A stretch of 64,000 nucleotides of DNA from Hydrangea macrophylla (taxonomy: Eukaryota; Streptophyta; Magnoliopsida; Cornales; Hydrangeaceae), in assembly GCA_033977485.1 (NCBI GenBank), contig CM066987.1, positions 90,056,588 to 90,120,587 of the forward strand, given 5' to 3'. Made by a program: the position numbers and the translations under genes. The notes under the pieces are model-generated. The model did not search any database and was not told where the DNA came from. It saw nothing but the letters and a program-made list of their open reading frames with translations. Below, piece after piece: positions 59,265 through 64,000 of the stretch. Within the stretch, counting starts at the first letter, position 1. Each line of letters opens with the position of its first letter.

Positions 59265-62200
59265 TGTGGATACCGGGATTCCACCACTTTGTTTTGTTTT
59301 TTGAAACTTGTTTGATTTTTGAATCAAGGAAAGAGAAAAGGTCTGTTGAAAACGGATACAGAGTCGCCACTTGGTCTTTAAGGAACTAAGAAACCTAATT
59401 TGACTCACCCAAATGGATAAAGGGCACCGGTCCTTCATAACCAAAGAACTTGGCTCGGGGTTTTGGTACGAGAGAGGAAGGAGCCTTTGTCCCGACTAAA
59501 ACACCCTCAACTCGCCCCGTCTTTTGACGGGCCTCAATTAGCATCCAAATAATCATCTTATACTATGTATGGTTCGGCAATTAATACTATGATAATATAT
59601 TACATTACATAAGAAAACTTGAAATTGGAAGATCTAAAGATAAGATATCATTCATAAGATCTAAGCCAAGTATCACACAATGCAAAGTGAAAGATCACAC
59701 AAATAAACCTAGGAAAAATCGTCTAATCACATATCAAATAATCAAGACTTCCTAATCTAAAGGGGGACATGAATTGTTCTTGAAACAAAATAATCAAAGA
59801 AATCAAAATATGCTTAGCAATCTAGTATGATGCATGTTAATCTTTGAGGAAAAGAAGACCTCTCGATCCCCGGGACGGATGAGGAAGGAAGATTAGATCG
59901 AGGGGAAACACGAACGTATGATCAAGTTCATTCCTTATGATCTTCTTAGATTAGGAGCCATGAAAGCCCCAAATCTTGCATGGATGCAATGTATGATCTT
60001 AAAATGTGCAAAGGTTGTAGTGTGTTTGTGTACATGAATTCCTAGAATGACTTTGAAGTCTAGAATATGTATGAATGTATGAAGGAATCATCATGGGATA
60101 TATACAAATATAGTATGAACTACTTCCTAAGACATGAGCTAATTTGGAAGGCATGTAAGCATCAAATCAAAGAATAAAAGTTAGAATGTGCTTGTTGTGA
60201 ATAGTGGACAGAACAGTAACATGATCTTGTAAAAATGGAAAAGAGCTGTTAGGAATGCTTTCAATGCATGATATTTTATGGAGATATTCATTATTGTGTC
60301 TAGAACACTACCCAAAAAGCCAATCTTTAATAACTATCACAGAATGAGAGAAATCATATGAACAACAGAGGTCACTCAGAAATAGAGTCCGTACTGTCGA
60401 CTGAAATGTTGAAACATCTTAGAAAATGAAAACGAATGATCTAGAAGCCCAGTTTATACAGAAAGTTCCCTAAGACATTGAATTTTAAGGGAAAAATAAG
60501 TTGAGACCACCACTTTTGGAAATTATTACTGAAAAAGAAGTTGGAAGTTAGTCAAGTTGCTGTGACAGCAGAGGCAGAATGTTTGGAAGGAATGTTTGGG
60601 TCCAAATGGACCATTTTCAAGTACTTCCAAGTCAAACCAAAAATCATGGGTGTTCTCCAATGCGTTAGGAAGACTTTCCAAGTGGCCTTGCATCTATATG
60701 TTGAGTATTGAGTTCTAGAGAAATCTTTGAACTCAGCTCACTCACTGTTTTGACTCACTGTTTTGACTCACTGTTTTGAAGATTTTGGGAAAAATAAGGT
60801 TTTCTTTCTTGAAATCAAAATGAGAGGGATTAGGGGGGGTTTGGAAGTAGAGGTTTTGAAAGTGTATTTTCAATACTCAATAAAGATTACAACCACTTAA
60901 AATGCCAACATTCAACTCATCATCAAGAACCTCCAAGATTGTTGGAGAGACTTATTTTTATTTGGGCATAACTTCAATACACTTCAAGGAGACCTTGGAG
61001 GTATTGAAGTTATGATCATCATCTATCAAACATATTTTTGAGGTCAAGAGCCACTATCCATAAGGATTCACTCACCCCAAACTTCATGTCATCATTTAGA
61101 TGATGATGAACTAATAAGTAAAATAAAGAAAATCAAAAAGAAATGAGGTGAGAAGAGATAAACAATGAATAAACAAGCAAGTAGATAATAATCAATAGAT
61201 GATATTCATGAAGTATTGAACTTGTAGGTTGATGTTTCACTCATATGTAATGACATTGGACATGGAAGAAGCTTCCACTCTCTTAAATGCTCACTAAAAT
61301 GATGGTTGGGTGTATTGAATGTTGAAGTAAATGGGAGTAATGTAGTAAAAACAAAGTTTAGAACTCACTTTTGTTTTGAAAATCAAAGAAGAAAGCTTCT
61401 TTTCTCTCTACTCTAACCTTATCTCTACAACTTTCTCTCCCAAACTTTCTCTAAACTTGCATTTGACTCTCCCAAAATGAAGAACAATGGGGGTTTAAAT
61501 AGGCCAACTTGGGGTGGTTTTGGGATTTAGAAAGTATTCCCATTGGCTCCAAACATCTGAAATCATGAAACTATGTCGTTTTGGTTTTTAATTAATCAAA
61601 ATGGGACCACAAAACAAATTACAAAAATACACTATTCTGGAAGGGAGTGCCGCGGCGGCACTGGGCCAGTGCCGCGGCGGCACTGCTCCTCCCTCGTCCA
61701 GATAATGCTGTTTAGGCCCCCTGAGGTTCCGGTATTCGCGAAAAGGCCCTATTTCGTCCGAAATTCACAGAAAATGCGTATGAACTCCAAATTGAGGTTG
61801 TGATATACCTTTGGAAAGGTAATGGAGTCTACTTTACATAAAAAATAGTTCGGGGATAGGTCACTTTGAAAAGTTTCGCGGTATTCGCGATAAAAGCCAA
61901 TTTGATCGCTTTTTCGCCTTCGGAAATTCAAAATAAATTCGTTTTAAATCCAGGAATTATGTGCGATATATCGTTGGAAAGCTATTGACCTCTAGTATCC
62001 ATGAAAAATATTTGAAAATTGTTTCGGTGCCCCGATTCCAAAGTCAAATCTTGGTCAAACTGGTCAAACCTGGGATTCCCGGGAAGTTTTGGGAACCTCC
62101 GGGAGCTCCCAGGAGCCGACGTTTTCGCTCGATTCTCTTTTAAAACTCATTTTAATACTTTTCTAATGATTCCTGTGAATTCGGACAATTTCGGTCAAAC

Positions 62201-62549
62201 TTGGTCAAACTTGGTCAAACCTTGGTCAAACCTGGTCAAACCTTGGTCAAACCGGTCAACGGGGACTTTCGGGGAACTTCCGGGACTTCCGGGGGTCTCT
62301 GGGAGCTGACGATTTCTTCCGGTTTTATTTAAAAACTCATTTTATCATTTTTCTTACGACATAGCATGTTTTCAAAACTTCAGGACTAAATCTGGGAGTC
62401 TTCGGGCTTTCAGGGGCATTTTGGTCAATCTGAGCATTCTGAGAGATAGAGCTGACTTCCAGGAGTCCTTTTGGGTCTTTTACGATCATTGTGAACCACC
62501 AAACTATGGGTTTCCTAAATCTGATAGCCGAAAAAATGCGGTGTCTACA
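59265..62549 (-). repeat. 5' LTR of the nested Tat element (3285 bp)
   Basis: Partner of 36321-39596. The GGTCAA (reverse TTGACC) array is expanded to 7 copies (62193-62259). The GC-rich hairpin block is shorter (61647-61684). The primer-site-like 11-mer is at 59359-59369. Confidence 0.92.
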
Positions 62550-62628
62550 GATACACAACCCCTCGGGGCGGGTTCGGTGTCTGGGCGCCCCGTGCCATAC
62601 CCACCCCCTTGCTATCCCTACCTCAACC

Positions 62629-63317
62629 TGTCCTCACCAGTGTCGTCGCAGCCGCCGAGCCTCGTCTCCGCCACCACCATCACACACATCCGCCGTCGCC
62701 ACCTGCCATCATTGATCGAGACTCGTTGATCTAGACTCAGATCTTTTTTCTTTGGTTTTGTTTTATTTTGGTTGGAAGTTGTATCAAAATCAAGAATTGG
62801 TTGGGATTTCGATCTAGATTCAGAATTTTGGTTTCTAGGGTCTTTGATTTGGGGATCTCATTTGTTTTGTTTCGTGTAAAGGGTGAGGTATTTGGTTTGG
62901 TAATCTCAACTTATATCATGGCAATTGTATATACTCCATGATTGAATCTTTCATCTTCTTCTTTATATGGTCATGGTTATGTTATGTTAGAAATTGTGTT
63001 TTTTTTTTAACAATTTTTTGTGTGAAAAAATAATAATAAAAAATTTTTCATCTTCTTTTTTTGTTTTTATTTTTCATAGTTTTAAAAAAAAATTAATCCA
63101 TATTAGGGATTTTTGTTCTCAAAAAAACTATCCAGAACTTTAATCTAGATAGTACCAAACACATGATAGGGATATAAACCGCTTATCCGACATTTTAATC
63201 TTCCACGTTCCTAACACAGGACAACATAATAGCTTATCCAACATGATTACTAATCTAGTCCGATCATGCCTTATCCTGTCCAATCCAACAGTTTTATCCA
63301 ATTTTCCAAACGAGGCC
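62629..63317. other. Right arm of the Harbinger-like element, possible captured gene 5' region
   Basis: A GC-rich Ser/Pro/Thr-type stretch (62635-62730) is followed by T-rich sequence (TTTTTTCTTTGGTTTTG, TTTGATTTGGGGATCTC) that looks like a plant 5' UTR and first-intron region. No coding frame can be supported. Then AT-rich sequence leads to the terminal inverted repeat. Confidence 0.3.
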
Positions 63318-63320
63318 TTA

Positions 63321-64000
63321 AGGAATAGTTGCATGCGGGAGTATTCCGAAGCAGGAGAGTTTCTACGTTTGGTTCATTCAGGGAGAATCCCTTCCTAAAC
63401 GTCACCACAAAATATAGCACACTGCCTTAGGGATGAGCAGGAAAACTTTGTGCATTATCTCCTTAGTTAGAGTGGTGGAATTAGGCCTCTAAATGGTCTG
63501 GATCTGGACCGGATCTGCATAATTCAAATCCATATCCGCCAAGATATACTGTGTACTAGATTCGGTCCACATATCCGATGGATCTGATATACGTGGTCCA
63601 TATCCAGATTTGGTTAGAACCGTATATCCGGTCTGATTCGAATTTCTTAAGTGCCTGTTATGCTGCCCAAAACAGAGGGGGTGGGGGGTAAGTTGAGCAT
63701 GAAATGGTACAAGATCTGTTCTTGTTTCTTCCGCATACATCACTTTAATAAGATTTTCAAGTCTTAGATACATAAACAAACAAGACCATAAAAATTTAAA
63801 ATAAATGACAAAAACCATTGTCTTTAAAATAAAGGCCAATACGTCACAAAATAAGATGTTCAAGTCTACATGATATTTAACAAAACAAGATCAAATCAAC
63901 TATAAGTTTATATATCTTCCACTCTTCCCCCAGCACAACCTTCACATTCAATAACTTGATTCTCCAACTAGGATCATACCAATAAACCTACAAAATATGT
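63321..64000. other. Right-edge spacer
   Basis: 63490-63650 has recurring (A/C)ATATCCG and GGATCTG words on both strands, typical of decayed interspersed repeats. The open frame on the minus strand there has no recognisable motif. The rest is AT-rich. Confidence 0.4.

Larger units (their letters stand above)
36321..62549 (-). mobile_element. Tat/Ogre-type LTR element, gag only, third layer
   Basis: The LTRs are 59265-62549 (5') and 36321-39596 (3'). There is a perfect duplication GATAC (36316-36320 and 62550-62554). Without the nested TR-GAG, the internal region is about 7.4 kb. It holds a primer site, a repeat-rich leader, a gag pseudogene and long non-coding tandem repeats. I found no protease, RT, RNase H, integrase or antisense ORF, so it is non-autonomous. 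The first 245 aligned LTR bases differ at about 8 positions, more than those of the nested copy 2 (about 5 in 235), which agrees with the nesting order. Confidence 0.9.
35611..62620. mobile_element. hAT-like non-autonomous element, second layer
   Basis: The left end is TAGGGATTGCAATGGGGCGG. The right end, reversed, is TAGGGATAGCAAGGGGGTGG. The 8-bp flanks CCTCAACT (35603-35610) and CCTCAACC (62621-62628) match at 7 of 8. Its own sequence is about 0.78 kb, GC-rich at both ends, including GGTCGGGGTCGGGG repeats at 35735-35762 and GGGGCGGGGCGGGG near 36270. No transposase is present. The Tat element inserted into it at 36320. Confidence 0.65.
35354..63317. mobile_element. Harbinger/Tourist-like element, outermost layer of the second nest
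   Basis: The left end is GGCCATGTTTGGCGCGCCGG(ATAAG). The right end, reversed, is GGCCTCGTTTGGAAAATTGG(ATAAA). That is 16 of the first 24 bases matching, with TTA on both sides (35351-35353 and 63318-63320). Its own sequence is only about 0.95 kb (35354-35602 and 62629-63317). No transposase frame is present, so it is non-autonomous. ATAAGG/GGATAA words recur near both ends as subterminal repeats. Confidence 0.55.

Noticed and set aside
63489..63863. Minus-strand frame of 124 codons
   Set aside because: It lies over ATATCCG/GGATCTG repetitive words and AT-rich DNA with no motif.

Overview
The window looks like repeat-dense intergenic DNA from a flowering plant, probably a eudicot. It holds LTR retrotransposons of the Ty3/gypsy (Tat/Ogre and Del/Tekay) and Ty1/copia types, a LINE, CACTA, hAT-like and Harbinger/Tourist-like pieces, and AT-rich spacers with CT/GA/GT microsatellites. 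I found no convincing host protein gene, tRNA or rRNA. Nearly every reading frame belongs to a transposable element, and most are broken.

Left part (1-16342). Positions 1-5111 are the 3' part of a plus-strand Tat/Ogre-type element. It ends in a 2.8 kb LTR (2318-5111) and carries an antisense, apparently spliced gene at its left edge that resembles a plant mobile domain protein. Then come a probable minus-strand LTR remnant (5112-6400) and about 3 kb of AT-rich spacer. A decayed minus-strand copia element follows (9430-14208, LTRs of about 0.5 kb), then a CACTA terminus (to 14855), a copia-type LTR fragment (14856-15290) and part of a minus-strand LINE reverse transcriptase (15291-16342).

First nest (16343-31833). 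The LINE is split, with a 5-bp duplication CCCTA, by an LTR-like sequence of about 3.2 kb. That sequence is itself split by a 12.2 kb Del/Tekay-type element (16925-29170) with 4.3 kb LTRs. The element carries only two unknown ORFs and a gag. It has no protease, reverse transcriptase, RNase H or integrase, so it is a TR-GAG-type non-autonomous element. The rest of the LINE lies at 31834-32612.

Second nest (35354-63317). Four layers can be read from their duplications. A Harbinger/Tourist-like element (TTA) contains a hAT-like element (8-bp duplication, 7 of 8 matching). That contains a minus-strand Tat-type LTR element (36321-62549, duplication GATAC). That in turn contains a second, younger TR-GAG element (42367-54663, duplication AAGGT). 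The Tat element also has a gag but no pol, so both nested LTR elements depend on enzymes from elsewhere.

The two TR-GAG copies complement each other. ORF1 is open in the first and broken in the second; ORF2 and gag are open in the second and broken in the first. Their LTRs have a TATA box about 0.46-0.48 kb from the start, so most of each LTR would be a transcribed leader of about 3.8 kb. That leader holds conserved splice-donor-like sites, a putative 41-nt micro-exon, a G-rich tract, a TTA microsatellite, a GACGTC array, and a hairpin whose stem changes in a compensating way in a diverged relative. These leader signals are the most unusual content of the window.
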